Below the pieces are notes generated by a model, which did not search any database, was not told where the DNA came from, and was given only the letters and a program-made list of their open reading frames with translations. The translations under genes and the position numbers were made by a program. From Actinomycetota bacterium (GTDB taxonomy: Bacteria; Actinomycetota; Acidimicrobiia; Acidimicrobiales; Microtrichaceae), in assembly GCA_963169245.1 (NCBI GenBank), contig CAUJEC010000095.1:1-37884 (forward strand): a stretch of DNA of 37,884 bases, given 5' to 3'. Below, piece by piece: positions 26,917-37,884 of the stretch (position 1 is its first letter; every line of letters begins with the position of its first letter).

Positions 26917-28026
26917 GTGAAGACCGAAGCCGCCATCCTGTGGGAACCCGGCCAGCCTTGGAGCGTCGAGGAGATCGAACTCGATCCCCCGAAGGCGGGA
27001 GAGGTCCTAGTCGAGATGGTGGCCTCCGGGATGTGTCACTCAGACGACCACGCGGTCACTGGCGACCTTCCCGCAATCACTCCCCTGATCGGTGGACACG
27101 AGGGCGCTGGCGTGGTGCTCGAGGTCGGCGAGGGCGTCACCTCGGTCGAACCTGGCGACCATGTCGTGTTCAGCTTCGTGCCGGCGTGTGGGCAGTGCCC
27201 GTCCTGTGCCGATGGCCATTCGAATCTCTGTGACAACGGCGCAGCGCTACTCGTTGGTGCTCAACTGGACGGGACCAGCCGTCACCATGCCCGCGGACAG
27301 GACATCTGGACGATGGTGTGCCTGGGCACCTTCGGACGCCACACCGTCGTCAACGAGATGTCGTGTGTGAAGATCGACAAGGACATCCCTCTCGAACTGG
27401 CATGTCTGGTCGGCTGCGGGGTGACCACCGGCTGGGGGTCATCGGTCTACGCTGCCGAGGTTCGACCCGGCGACAACGTCGCGGTGATCGGCATCGGAGG
27501 TATCGGTGCAGCCGCCGTTCAGGGTGCCAAGCTTGCCGGAGCGCGCAACATCTTTGCCATCGACCCTGTCGAGTTCAAGCGTGAGCAGGCCACCAAGTTC
27601 GGTGCGACCCACACGATCGCCAGCATCGGTGAGGCATTCGAGGTCATCCAGCAGGTCACCTGGGGCCGGATGTGCGACAAGATCATCTGTGCCATGGGCA
27701 TCGGTGAGGGATCGCAGATCGGCCCGATCATGCAACTGACTGCCAAGCGCGGCCGAGTCGTGGTCACCAACATCCACCCCGCCTCAGAGGGTTCCATCGA
27801 CATTTCACTCTGCGACCTGACCCTGATGGAGAAGCAGCTTGTCGGGACGATATTCGGGTCGGCCAACCCTCGATCGGACATCCCACGGCTGATGCACCTC
27901 TATAGGGATGGGCAGTTGGATCTCGCCGGTATGGTCACCCGCGAGTACGCGCTGGAGGACATCAATGTGGGCTTCGACGATATGAAGTCGGGTCGGAACA
28001 TCCGAGGTGTCATCCGCTACAAGTGA
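26917..28026 (+). CDS. Zn-dependent alcohol dehydrogenase, NDMA-dependent (Rxyl_3153-like) family
   Basis: KTEAAILWEPGQPWSVEEIELD, GMCHSDDHAVTGDLP, GGHEGAGVV, CGQCPSC..LCDNGA, LVGCGVTTGWGS; GTG start with RBS-like aaaagggg. Confidence 0.9.
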   Translation: MKTEAAILWEPGQPWSVEEIELDPPKAGEVLVEMVASGMCHSDDHAVTGDLPAITPLIGGHEGAGVVLEVGEGVTSVEPGDHVVFSFVPACGQCPSCADGHSNLCDNGAALLVGAQLDGTSRHHARGQDIWTMVCLGTFGRHTVVNEMSCVKIDKDIPLELACLVGCGVTTGWGSSVYAAEVRPGDNVAVIGIGGIGAAAVQGAKLAGARNIFAIDPVEFKREQATKFGATHTIASIGEAFEVIQQVTWGRMCDKIICAMGIGEGSQIGPIMQLTAKRGRVVVTNIHPASEGSIDISLCDLTLMEKQLVGTIFGSANPRSDIPRLMHLYRDGQLDLAGMVTREYALEDINVGFDDMKSGRNIRGVIRYK

Positions 28027-28042
28027 GCGGTTGACGCGACGG

Positions 28043-29107
28043 TCAGCGCTGAATCGACATGAAATGGCGGAGGCCGGCGACGAATCTCTCGACGTCGGCC
28101 TCCGTCGTTTCGAAGCTCGTCATCCAGCGAACCAGGTTCTCGTTCGTATCCCAATCCCAGAAGAACGACCACCTCTGCAAATCGTCGATCACCGAACGGG
28201 GCAGTTGCGCGAATACCGCGTTTACCTCTGGCCGGCCGTGTATGTCGATCCCCGAGATGGACGAGACCTGCTCGGCAAGTGTGGTTGCCAGCGCGTTGGC
28301 ATGCGCAGCATTGGTCAGCCACAGATCATCTTGGAGAAGCGCCAGAGCCTGCGCCGCGATGTAACGACCCTTGGATGCAAGCTGTCCAGCCTGCTTACGA
28401 ACGAACCTCGCATTCGAAGCGAGCGAGGGATCGATGAACACGACAGCCTCGCCATACATCGCCCCGTTCTTGGTGAGCCCGAAGGTCATTAGATCCACTC
28501 CGGTGGCGACGAGCATCTCGTTTACCGAAGCGCCCGTTGCCGCAATGGCGTTCGCAATCCGCGCACCATCGACGTGGACGAGCATGTTGTGGCTGTGCGC
28601 GAACTCGGCGATATCACCAAGTTGGTCCACCGAGTACAGCTGCCCCGTCTCTGTAGCCTGACTTACCGAGACCACCCTCGGTTGTGGATGATGCTCGCTG
28701 TGAGCCCACTGCAGGAACGGGTCCAGATCCGCTATTCGCAGCCGGCCATCAGACGTCGGGACCGGAGTGATGGTCGCTCCCGTGAACCGCGCCGGTGCTC
28801 CACACTCGTCGACGACGATGTGAGCCGAGTCCGGGCTGAGCACGGCCTGCCAAGGCTCGAGAACACTGGCCAACCCGACGACGTTGGCGCCCGTACCTCC
28901 CCAACAGAACAGAGTCGCGACGTTTGTCTCGAAGAGATCGTCGAACGCCTGATACGCCAAGGCAGTCAGGTCGTCGCTGCCATAGGGCATGGCGGATCCA
29001 GCCGCGACCGCGTTGAGGGCGTCAATCACCTCAGGCGACACACCCGCTGTGTTGTCGCTGGCGAAGGACCGCTCGGGTGGTCTCGGCACATCACAACGGG
29101 AGATCAC
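28043..29107 (-). CDS. Threonine aldolase / beta-eliminating lyase family PLP enzyme
   Basis: RSFASDNTAGVSPEVIDALNAV, MLVHVDGARIANAIAATG, DLMTFGLTKNGAMYGEAVVF (PLP lysine context). Confidence 0.9.
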   Translation of the reverse strand: MISRCDVPRPPERSFASDNTAGVSPEVIDALNAVAAGSAMPYGSDDLTALAYQAFDDLFETNVATLFCWGGTGANVVGLASVLEPWQAVLSPDSAHIVVDECGAPARFTGATITPVPTSDGRLRIADLDPFLQWAHSEHHPQPRVVSVSQATETGQLYSVDQLGDIAEFAHSHNMLVHVDGARIANAIAATGASVNEMLVATGVDLMTFGLTKNGAMYGEAVVFIDPSLASNARFVRKQAGQLASKGRYIAAQALALLQDDLWLTNAAHANALATTLAEQVSSISGIDIHGRPEVNAVFAQLPRSVIDDLQRWSFFWDWDTNENLVRWMTSFETTEADVERFVAGLRHFMSIQR

Positions 29108-29192
29108 TTTGGCAGTTCCGTCACTTTGAGGGCTCCGTCACCGGGGGCAACTCGATCACTTTGGCAGGTCCCTCACTTGACAGTTCAGTCAC
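29104..29192. repeat. Degenerate ~17-bp iteron array (6 x TCAC...)
   Basis: TCAC starts at 29104, 29121, 29138, 29156, 29173, 29189; best units TCACTTTGGCAGttCCG; also a 52-bp higher-order repeat (GATCACTTTGGCAG at 29102 and 29154). Confidence 0.8.
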
Positions 29193-30238
29193 CGAGGCAG
29201 CGCGACGGTGTAATCGAAGTCGAGGACGACCGATGGGTCGTACTTGTTGTCATCGCCCTTGTAGGGGAAATCACCTGCTGGCCGGTCCTTTGTGGCCACC
29301 AGCCGCAATCTGAGGGCACCGACGTCGGAGCTGTCCGGAATCTCGAACTTGTCGAGCACCTCGCTGTAGGCGTAGATCGTGTCCCCGGCGAACGTCGGAT
29401 TGGCGTGAGAGCCGGCGTTGATGGCGAGAACCTTGAAGGCGTTGGCAAGGCCGTTGAACGAGAGAGCCCGGGCCAGGCTGATGATGTGCCCGCCGTAGAT
29501 CAGGCGACGCTTGAACCGCCCGGCGTTGGCTGCGAACTGGTCGAAATGGACCTTTGCGGTGTTCTGATAGAGGCGAGTTGCGAGTTGATGCTCGGCCTCC
29601 TCAATGGTCATGCCATCGACGTGGTCGATCTGCTCACCGATCTCATAGTCATCCCAGCCGAACTCCGACCCGGCAAGCGCCCTGTCGTAGGCACCGAGGG
29701 TGAGGTCGGGCAGTACCAGGCTTTCGGCAGGGACCGCCGTTGGTAGCTCGGGCAGAACGGCGTCAGGTTCAGGAGCGTCCATGTCCCCCTTGTTGACCAT
29801 CACCCAGCGCGTGTAGTCGAGCACTACTTCGCCGCGCTGGTTACGGCCCACAGAGTTCACATAGACGACACCGGTCCTACCATTGCTGTTCTGCTTGAGT
29901 CCGGTCACCGTCGATGTGGTCGTGACGGTGTCTCCCGGATAGACCGGCACACCAAAGAGCCCGTTCGCGTAGCCGAGGTTGGCCACGGCATTGAGCGAGA
30001 CGTCCGGAACGGTCTTGCCGAAGACCATGTGGAATGCCAGTAGATCATCGACCGGGGAACGCTCGAGACCGATCGAACGAGCGAACTCGTCAGAGGAGTT
30101 GACGGCAAAACGCGTGCCGTAGAGAGCCGTGTAGAGCGACGCATCGCCTACGGTGACAGTGCGGGGCGTCGCGTGGTTCAGGACCTGCCCGACCCGGAAG
30201 TCCTCGAAGTAGTTGCCACCAAAGTTCTTACCTGACAT
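29189..30238 (-). CDS. mch: MaoC-like dehydratase; mesaconyl-C1-CoA (2-methylfumaryl-CoA) hydratase-like
   Basis: GNYFEDFRVGQVLNHATPRTVTVGDASLYTALYGTRFA, FGKTVPDVSLNAVANLGYA, IDHVDGMTIEEAEHQLATRLYQNTAKVHF, IYGGHIISLARALSFNGLANA; recalled similarity to Mch of the ethylmalonyl-CoA pathway. Confidence 0.8.
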   Translation of the reverse strand: MSGKNFGGNYFEDFRVGQVLNHATPRTVTVGDASLYTALYGTRFAVNSSDEFARSIGLERSPVDDLLAFHMVFGKTVPDVSLNAVANLGYANGLFGVPVYPGDTVTTTSTVTGLKQNSNGRTGVVYVNSVGRNQRGEVVLDYTRWVMVNKGDMDAPEPDAVLPELPTAVPAESLVLPDLTLGAYDRALAGSEFGWDDYEIGEQIDHVDGMTIEEAEHQLATRLYQNTAKVHFDQFAANAGRFKRRLIYGGHIISLARALSFNGLANAFKVLAINAGSHANPTFAGDTIYAYSEVLDKFEIPDSSDVGALRLRLVATKDRPAGDFPYKGDDNKYDPSVVLDFDYTVALPR

Positions 30239-30328
30239 TCGTTCTCCGATTCTCGGCCGAATTACTGCGTGTCAACCGTAGATGGAGGCGGACCGCCCAG
30301 TCGACGTGGTGGTCAGCACTGTGGCAGT

Positions 30329-30817
30329 TCAGTGTTGGCAGTTCTGTTCCAGGTTCGGACCAGCCGCCGACTCGGCACATCCGCTCGGACCGGACCCGGG
30401 ATCACGGAGTTCTGCCAGCCCTGCCCACAGGTGGGTCGCCGATACTGGCCCCAGATACGACGCTCGAACTCGTCCGTCCGCGTCTGCAATGGCCACGATG
30501 GGCACCGCTCGAATGTCATATCGGCGGTGAAGCTCCTCGTCCGCTGACTCCTCGATCTGTTGGACCTCGACCTGGGGCGAGTTGAGGGCCTTCGCCTTCA
30601 CCCAGACGTCGGAACACGTCGAACAGGTTGCCGATGTGAACACTGCCACCAGCCACGGAGCATCAGGACGGGCGAAGTCCTCGCGGTTTAGGACCTCGGG
30701 CGCCTTGTACTCGCCGACCGATTCAGTCGGTTCGGCTGAGGCGCCACGACGCTGCACCCACAGCGCGAATCCGACTGCGAGACCACCCAACAACAGTGCG
30801 ACTACCAGACGCTCCAC
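30329..30817 (-). CDS. Membrane-anchored thioredoxin-like protein (CSTC motif)
   Basis: N-terminal TM RLVVALLLGGLAVGFALWV; VAVFTSATCSTCSDVW..; YDIRAVPIVAIADADGRV. Confidence 0.85.
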   Translation of the reverse strand: MERLVVALLLGGLAVGFALWVQRRGASAEPTESVGEYKAPEVLNREDFARPDAPWLVAVFTSATCSTCSDVWVKAKALNSPQVEVQQIEESADEELHRRYDIRAVPIVAIADADGRVRASYLGPVSATHLWAGLAELRDPGSGPSGCAESAAGPNLEQNCQH

Positions 30818-30829
30818 GGTTCCAGTGTG

Positions 30830-32320
30830 CTACTCGCCGGGACCGAGTGGAAATGCGGAGCTGAGCGAGAAGTCTGGCACCGACTCAAAGGTCCTCAGTG
30901 ACTCGACGACCACAGGACCGCTCGCGTCGACGCGATAGGTGCGTGTCGCTGCGGTGGCAACCGACCCGACCGAGAGCCTGACCGCCACTCCGTCACCGGG
31001 GGCAATCTCTTGATTGCGGAGCACCAAGGCAGGTTTGCCGTCATCACCTCGGGTGGAGACGTCGACCTTGACGCGCTTGTCACCGGGATTGCGGATGAAC
31101 GCCATCGGATCGTTAGAGGCGCCCGTCAGGATTCCATCGAGTATCCAGTCCTTCGCCGAGCCGCTGACTCCCGTGTCAGCACCCACACCATCACCTAGCG
31201 AGGCTCGTGAAACGGTTGCAGCGTCGCCGGTGGCTGGTGCGGCCGTCAGACGAATAGTTCGCTGCACAACTACTGCCTCACCCGGTTCTGATTCGATGCT
31301 GATCGAGTGAAACCCGACATCTGGGACTCGCCCCTCCTTACTCAGATCAAGAACGCTGTAGCGGCGAGCTGGCACTCTCATCTCGAACGGCTCCGGGGCC
31401 ATGTCGGTTCCCCCGTAGGGTGTCACCTGAACCCGCACCACCGCTGCGGTCGTGTTCGGGTTGAACACGACCAGGGACTCGGAGGCTCCAGAATCCTTGA
31501 AACCACCAGCAAAGTCCCATGACTCACGGGGCTGGGCAACCGGGGCAGTAAGCCTGAGACCGCTGAATGGACCCACCTCGGCGATCTTGACCTGGGCGAA
31601 GCTCTGGACCGACTGCGCGAACGCCCTACCGGAGCGAACCCTGACCGTGACTGCGAACTGGTCACGTCGCTGGATCTGCGCTGCAAGGTCCAGCACCTTC
31701 ACGGTTCCGGCCGGGACAACCACGCCCGTCCACTCGGTCGGCGATCGAACGCCATCGGCCACTGCTGAGGTCACATCGACTCCGGCGTCGGAGGAGAACG
31801 GGTTGAACAGGACCAGTTGTGCAGTGGCCCCGATCAGCGATGTCTGCGATGGGAAGTACCAACTGGCCGAGGCCTCACGCTGACAGGGTGCTGCGTCGGC
31901 GACATCGCTGGAGATGATCCAACTGGTGGCCACTACACCACCTCTTGGCGCCTCGACCATTGCAGCGAGCCCCGAGGCGGAGAACAAGACATCAAGGTCC
32001 AGCGAGACTATTGCGTTGGCCTCGACCTTGATCTCTTGGGATCCGACCTTTCCCTCGGCTCCGAAGGCCGTAACCCTTGTCTCGACAGAACGTGAACCGG
32101 TGTTGGTGATGAAGATCTGGTGGTGTGGTGCGGGGTCGAGCGAGGCGCTCCCCCCTGCGCAGAACCAAGTCGATGAGATGTCGTTCTCGGCGCCGACCGC
32201 AGGGACGCCAATTCCCGTTCGAGCATCAGTCTGGAGCGGTGCCCTGCCGTTCCAGACACCCGCCATGAGTCCGACCGCCACCACCACGATGCTGACGAGG
32301 ACGAGTCGTGCTCTATCCAT
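30830..32320 (-). CDS. DUF5719 family protein
   Basis: N-terminal TM; WFCAGGSASLDPAPHHQIFITNTGSRSVETRVTAFGAEG; follows a GT2-membrane gene with 8-nt overlap, as commonly seen in Actinobacteria. Confidence 0.78.
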   Translation of the reverse strand: MDRARLVLVSIVVVAVGLMAGVWNGRAPLQTDARTGIGVPAVGAENDISSTWFCAGGSASLDPAPHHQIFITNTGSRSVETRVTAFGAEGKVGSQEIKVEANAIVSLDLDVLFSASGLAAMVEAPRGGVVATSWIISSDVADAAPCQREASASWYFPSQTSLIGATAQLVLFNPFSSDAGVDVTSAVADGVRSPTEWTGVVVPAGTVKVLDLAAQIQRRDQFAVTVRVRSGRAFAQSVQSFAQVKIAEVGPFSGLRLTAPVAQPRESWDFAGGFKDSGASESLVVFNPNTTAAVVRVQVTPYGGTDMAPEPFEMRVPARRYSVLDLSKEGRVPDVGFHSISIESEPGEAVVVQRTIRLTAAPATGDAATVSRASLGDGVGADTGVSGSAKDWILDGILTGASNDPMAFIRNPGDKRVKVDVSTRGDDGKPALVLRNQEIAPGDGVAVRLSVGSVATAATRTYRVDASGPVVVESLRTFESVPDFSLSSAFPLGPGE

Positions 32321-35300
32321 CGTGAGCTTCCTGACTCTCGGTTGCAGACTCGCTGCTCACTGCTGGGCCACCGTCGGGCACAGGGTCTCCGCCCGTTGCA
32401 CCCGTGCCTGAGCGACCAGTTGTCGCTGACACGGTGAGGATCCTCTCGGCAGGAGTTGTCGAACGGCTGACCTTGGCGAGTCTCAGATGACGCCTGCCTC
32501 TGCTGAGCACCAGGAAAACCAGCGCCACCAACGACACGACCTGAAGCATCTGAAGCAGTCGGAACGTCCACGGTGTCTTGAATCGCAGCGTCCATTCTCC
32601 AGAACTCGGGACATCAAATCGCTGGCCCCATCCCCTCCAGTCGGATTTCCTGGCCCCTTCGGTTCCCTTGGTGAGAGTCCATCCGGGATCCGCGGTGACC
32701 GATTGGAAGACTGTCATGCCCGCCTTCAGCTCACCTCGGAACCGTGTGCCCGACCCGCGTCGCAGCACCGGTGCAGGCAGTCCTGGATCTGTCCAGATCT
32801 GGGCACTCAGTGTGTCGACATCGCCCTCCCGGTCGACAGAATCGGTGATATCGGAACGCTGAGGCCAGTTACCATCGACCCGGAACATGACCATGGCCGG
32901 ATTGACATCGATCGAAGTCAGGTCCACTTGCGAAAGCATCGCAGTTACGGCGCTGCGATGCATCGGGGCCTGCGCTCTGGCATAGGGAACGGGGTTCGAG
33001 CGATCCACGATGATGACGTACTTGACGCCCAGTGGTCCGAGTAGCCGACCCAGTCTGCTGGTCTGTCCGTCCATGGCGGCCCGGACAGCCTTGGCAAGGG
33101 TTCCGACGCCCGTTCCGCCGTCTGCCCGATAGCGCGACGACAGTCCTGGTTCCAGCCCGATCGACGTTCCAATGGCCAGACTCGACTCGTCAAGACTCCA
33201 ACTGGCCACCGGCAGGACATCCGCGTCGCCGATCCAGACGGTTCTGAAGTTTCGAGCGTCGTCGACCGGTTCGAGCACCGAATCGAAGTCACCCCCGGGC
33301 TGATACCAGCGACCGTCCAAGGACGCTACGGCGATGGGCACCACGCCGACGAGCAGGCCGACAGCCGCGACTCCGGCAAAGATCTGGGTTGCCCCGAACT
33401 CCGATCCGAGGACGTCGGTCTCGAAGCTCAGTGCCCCGATCCCGACTGCGATTGTCATCGCAATGACCGTCGGCATCAGTATCAACTCCAGACCTGCTCC
33501 GCCGAATAGGTCGCTCTTTGCCAGCACGATCGCGACACCCCACGAGGACAGGGCGACCAGCCATGAGGACAGCGCCCACCCGAATCGCCATCCGCGTGCC
33601 GCCACCAGTCCGAACAGGGCGGCCAGAAGCATTCCCCAACCGAGCAGTCCCGTCCTGAGAGCTCCAATGGATCCGGTCATGATCTGCGCGGCCGATGGTG
33701 ATGCGACCCCGGTGCGGAACAGGCCGGTAAGCGACCCGAGATCTCCATCGCGTAGGACCGAGTACAGCCATGGGGACGCGACAACGCCTGCGCCAAGTCC
33801 GCTGAGCAGAGCAAGGCCGACCATGTGCAACCCGGCGCGTCGATCGATCAGGACGATCGCCACAAGACCGAAGATGAGTGCTGTATCGACCAGGATCATG
33901 GCCCCCAGCGGGCTTGCCGCCAAGACGAGCCCGAGGATCAGCGCCGAGCCTGCGAACACCCGCCAGAAGTCATCGGTGCCCACCCCGGCTTGATGTCGTA
34001 CACCATCATCCGGATCCGTCGGGCCGCGGTCCGAGGCTCCATCGCCAAGCGCGAGTCCCACACCAGCAAACGGTTCTAGTCCCGCCCCTCTCGCCAGTCG
34101 ACGGATGAACCACGGCGCTGCCGCATAGACGCACAGGGCCTGGAATCTGCCCTCCGAGATCGCGTTGAGAACTATCGGGTTGAGCGTGTAGACGACAAGA
34201 GCAGCGCCCCGGGCGGCGATGGAGCCTGACCTGTTGAACAGTTTCCACGCCCCAAGCGCACCGACTACGAGCGGTCCGAGAATGAACAGCCTTCGCACTG
34301 CCGAGAGGGATCCGAGAAGAACCCAACCACTGACCCCGGCGAGGGGAACGATCCCGGGCGCCACAGCAGGTTCCCCGAAACCGCTCTCGCGCCATCCGCT
34401 CAGCCACTCTCGAATGAGACTCCAAGGGCTGCTGCCGATCAGTGGAATCTCGCGCATAGCCGGGATCTGACCGAGAATCAGATCGCGCCCGCCATAGAGC
34501 ATCACAACCAAGGCCAGCACCGTGAGAGCAACCCCCACGCGCTTGGATCGGGATGTTGCATCCACAAGATATCCACGTCCACTTGCGGCCAGGGCCTGTA
34601 GTCGGCTCTCGCCTTCGGCGCCACGGATCAGGGTCCTGAGCCTTGAGCTTCCCTGCCTCATGAGGCCGACGTATGAACTGTCGGGAACGGTCCGGGTTCG
34701 TTTGACGACCCCCCTTGACTTCGAGAGTGACCCGATGTGGAACGCGTTCCATGCCCACGCACTCGCTATGTCGCCCGCACGCTGGAATCGCCCGAGAAGC
34801 ATCGAGCCCAGTAGGTCGATCAGGGAGAGAACCGCCGCCACCGGCAGAACCCGAAGAAGTCGCCCGAGCGAATAGTTCTTGAGCATCGTCCGCGTGTCGT
34901 GGCGAATCTCAAGTCGCTGACGATTGTCTATATGACGACGGTCCTCGAAACGTTCCCTGTGGGCGACAACCGCGGCCGGGCAGTACGCCACCGATGCTCC
35001 GGCGGACTGACTCCTCCAACAGATGTCGACGTCCTCGCCGAAGAAGGGGATCCTTTCGTCGAATCCGCCGAGCGTCGCGAACAGGTCTGCTCGAATGAGC
35101 ATCGCTGCGCTGGAGACGGCGAATACAGGACGAGGAGTGTCGTGTTGGGACTGGTCCAACTCGCCCGGTTCGGAGATCTGTGACGAGAACCCGAATGGGT
35201 CGACCCTGATCCCGACGGACCTGAGAATCTGGGGATCGTCCCAGTCGACGAGTTTGGGTCCAACCACGCCCGCGTTGGATCGGAACGCCTCTGCGACGAG

Positions 35301-35840
35301 TTCTGTCAAAGCGTTGGGAGCCAGTCGAACGTCGTCGTGACAGAACAGATAGAACGCAGCGCCCTCGATGGACTCAAGCGCTGTGTTGGCAGCAGCGGAG
35401 AACCCGCTGTCGGAATCGACCCGTTTCACAAACGCCGTTGGCAGGATCTCGGCTATTCGATCGTTCAGGCCCTCTGATCCGCCATTGTCGATGACAAGAA
35501 CGGTCAGGTTGTCGTAATCGACCTCCGCCAGGGAATCGAGGGTCTCCTCGAACCAGACGCCCGGGTCATGAGCGACCAGAACCGCAACCACGGGAGGAGT
35601 GCCATAGCCCTCCTGGACAGATGAGGGCGCAGCGCCCAGATCCTCATCATCGAACGCGTCGACCTCAGACACATGGTCCTGATCGGCAGTTGGATGGTCT
35701 GTGGTATGGGAGTCGTCGTCAGCGGAGGAAATGACTTCGTCCTTCGTTGCGGAAAAGGCGATCGTATCGCGCTGCACGGTGGGTCCATCCACATAAGGCA
35801 CTCTCCTCAGGCTGGTGTGGGTCAGAACCGCTTGGCTCAC
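32313..35840 (-). CDS. Glycosyltransferase family 2 fused to large multi-spanning membrane domain
   Basis: VVAVLVAHDPGVWFEETLDSLAEVDYDNLTVLVIDNGG, CHDDVRLAPNALTELVAEAF, GEDVDICWRSQSAG; then many TM helices to residue 1175. Confidence 0.92.
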   Translation of the reverse strand: MSQAVLTHTSLRRVPYVDGPTVQRDTIAFSATKDEVISSADDDSHTTDHPTADQDHVSEVDAFDDEDLGAAPSSVQEGYGTPPVVAVLVAHDPGVWFEETLDSLAEVDYDNLTVLVIDNGGSEGLNDRIAEILPTAFVKRVDSDSGFSAAANTALESIEGAAFYLFCHDDVRLAPNALTELVAEAFRSNAGVVGPKLVDWDDPQILRSVGIRVDPFGFSSQISEPGELDQSQHDTPRPVFAVSSAAMLIRADLFATLGGFDERIPFFGEDVDICWRSQSAGASVAYCPAAVVAHRERFEDRRHIDNRQRLEIRHDTRTMLKNYSLGRLLRVLPVAAVLSLIDLLGSMLLGRFQRAGDIASAWAWNAFHIGSLSKSRGVVKRTRTVPDSSYVGLMRQGSSRLRTLIRGAEGESRLQALAASGRGYLVDATSRSKRVGVALTVLALVVMLYGGRDLILGQIPAMREIPLIGSSPWSLIREWLSGWRESGFGEPAVAPGIVPLAGVSGWVLLGSLSAVRRLFILGPLVVGALGAWKLFNRSGSIAARGAALVVYTLNPIVLNAISEGRFQALCVYAAAPWFIRRLARGAGLEPFAGVGLALGDGASDRGPTDPDDGVRHQAGVGTDDFWRVFAGSALILGLVLAASPLGAMILVDTALIFGLVAIVLIDRRAGLHMVGLALLSGLGAGVVASPWLYSVLRDGDLGSLTGLFRTGVASPSAAQIMTGSIGALRTGLLGWGMLLAALFGLVAARGWRFGWALSSWLVALSSWGVAIVLAKSDLFGGAGLELILMPTVIAMTIAVGIGALSFETDVLGSEFGATQIFAGVAAVGLLVGVVPIAVASLDGRWYQPGGDFDSVLEPVDDARNFRTVWIGDADVLPVASWSLDESSLAIGTSIGLEPGLSSRYRADGGTGVGTLAKAVRAAMDGQTSRLGRLLGPLGVKYVIIVDRSNPVPYARAQAPMHRSAVTAMLSQVDLTSIDVNPAMVMFRVDGNWPQRSDITDSVDREGDVDTLSAQIWTDPGLPAPVLRRGSGTRFRGELKAGMTVFQSVTADPGWTLTKGTEGARKSDWRGWGQRFDVPSSGEWTLRFKTPWTFRLLQMLQVVSLVALVFLVLSRGRRHLRLAKVSRSTTPAERILTVSATTGRSGTGATGGDPVPDGGPAVSSESATESQEAHDG

Positions 35841-35889
35841 CTCTAGAGTGGATACCGATGAGCCCGCTCACCCGATCGAGGACCCGCCC

Positions 35890-37882
<1,993 letters not shown>

Positions 37883-37884
37883 GC

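Noticed and set aside
28574-29746. 390-aa plus-strand ORF
   Set aside because: Antisense to threonine aldolase-like and mch-like genes and crosses their intergenic repeat; composition typical of spurious GC-rich ORFs.
33334-33993. 219-aa plus-strand ORF
   Set aside because: Antisense to the membrane part of the GT2 fusion; low-complexity Ser/Pro/Arg translation.

Overview
GC-rich actinobacterial-type chromosomal window (Acidimicrobiia-like gene content, inferred from protein style only). It reads as ordinary chromosome: mostly single genes or small operons for metabolism, transport and the cell envelope. I see no phage, transposase, CRISPR array, rRNA or convincing tRNA. Left to right it holds: a ferric-type ABC transporter (ATPase plus truncated lipoprotein); an AidB-like acyl-CoA dehydrogenase; YaaA; Hsp20; an SDR with in-frame repeat expansions; a DUF222/13E12 HNH protein; pirin; a CDF transporter; a second Hsp20; DUF488; an AarF/UbiB kinase-like protein; WS/DGAT plus alpha/beta hydrolase; meso-DAP dehydrogenase; YceI; an ABC-2 exporter; an EamA transporter; a 7-repeat MBG-type secreted protein; a P450; a secreted repeat protein; an NDMA-dependent-type ADH; a threonine aldolase-like enzyme; a mesaconyl-CoA hydratase-like MaoC protein; a thioredoxin-like protein; DUF5719; a GT2-membrane fusion; and Rmd and Gmd. 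The strongest non-coding signals are: (1) a perfect actinobacterial-type LexA/SOS box next to a TATAAT -10 and spanning the start codon of the HNH gene, suggesting a leaderless SOS-controlled transcript; (2) a long AT-rich inverted repeat with HAIR-like geometry upstream of the second hsp20; (3) an 8-bp tandem repeat of about 8.75 copies upstream of WS/DGAT; (4) a six-copy degenerate ~17-bp TCAC iteron array; and (5) a recurrent pattern of short tandem duplications at gene edges and inside one SDR. I did not find a convincing wholly new multi-gene system.
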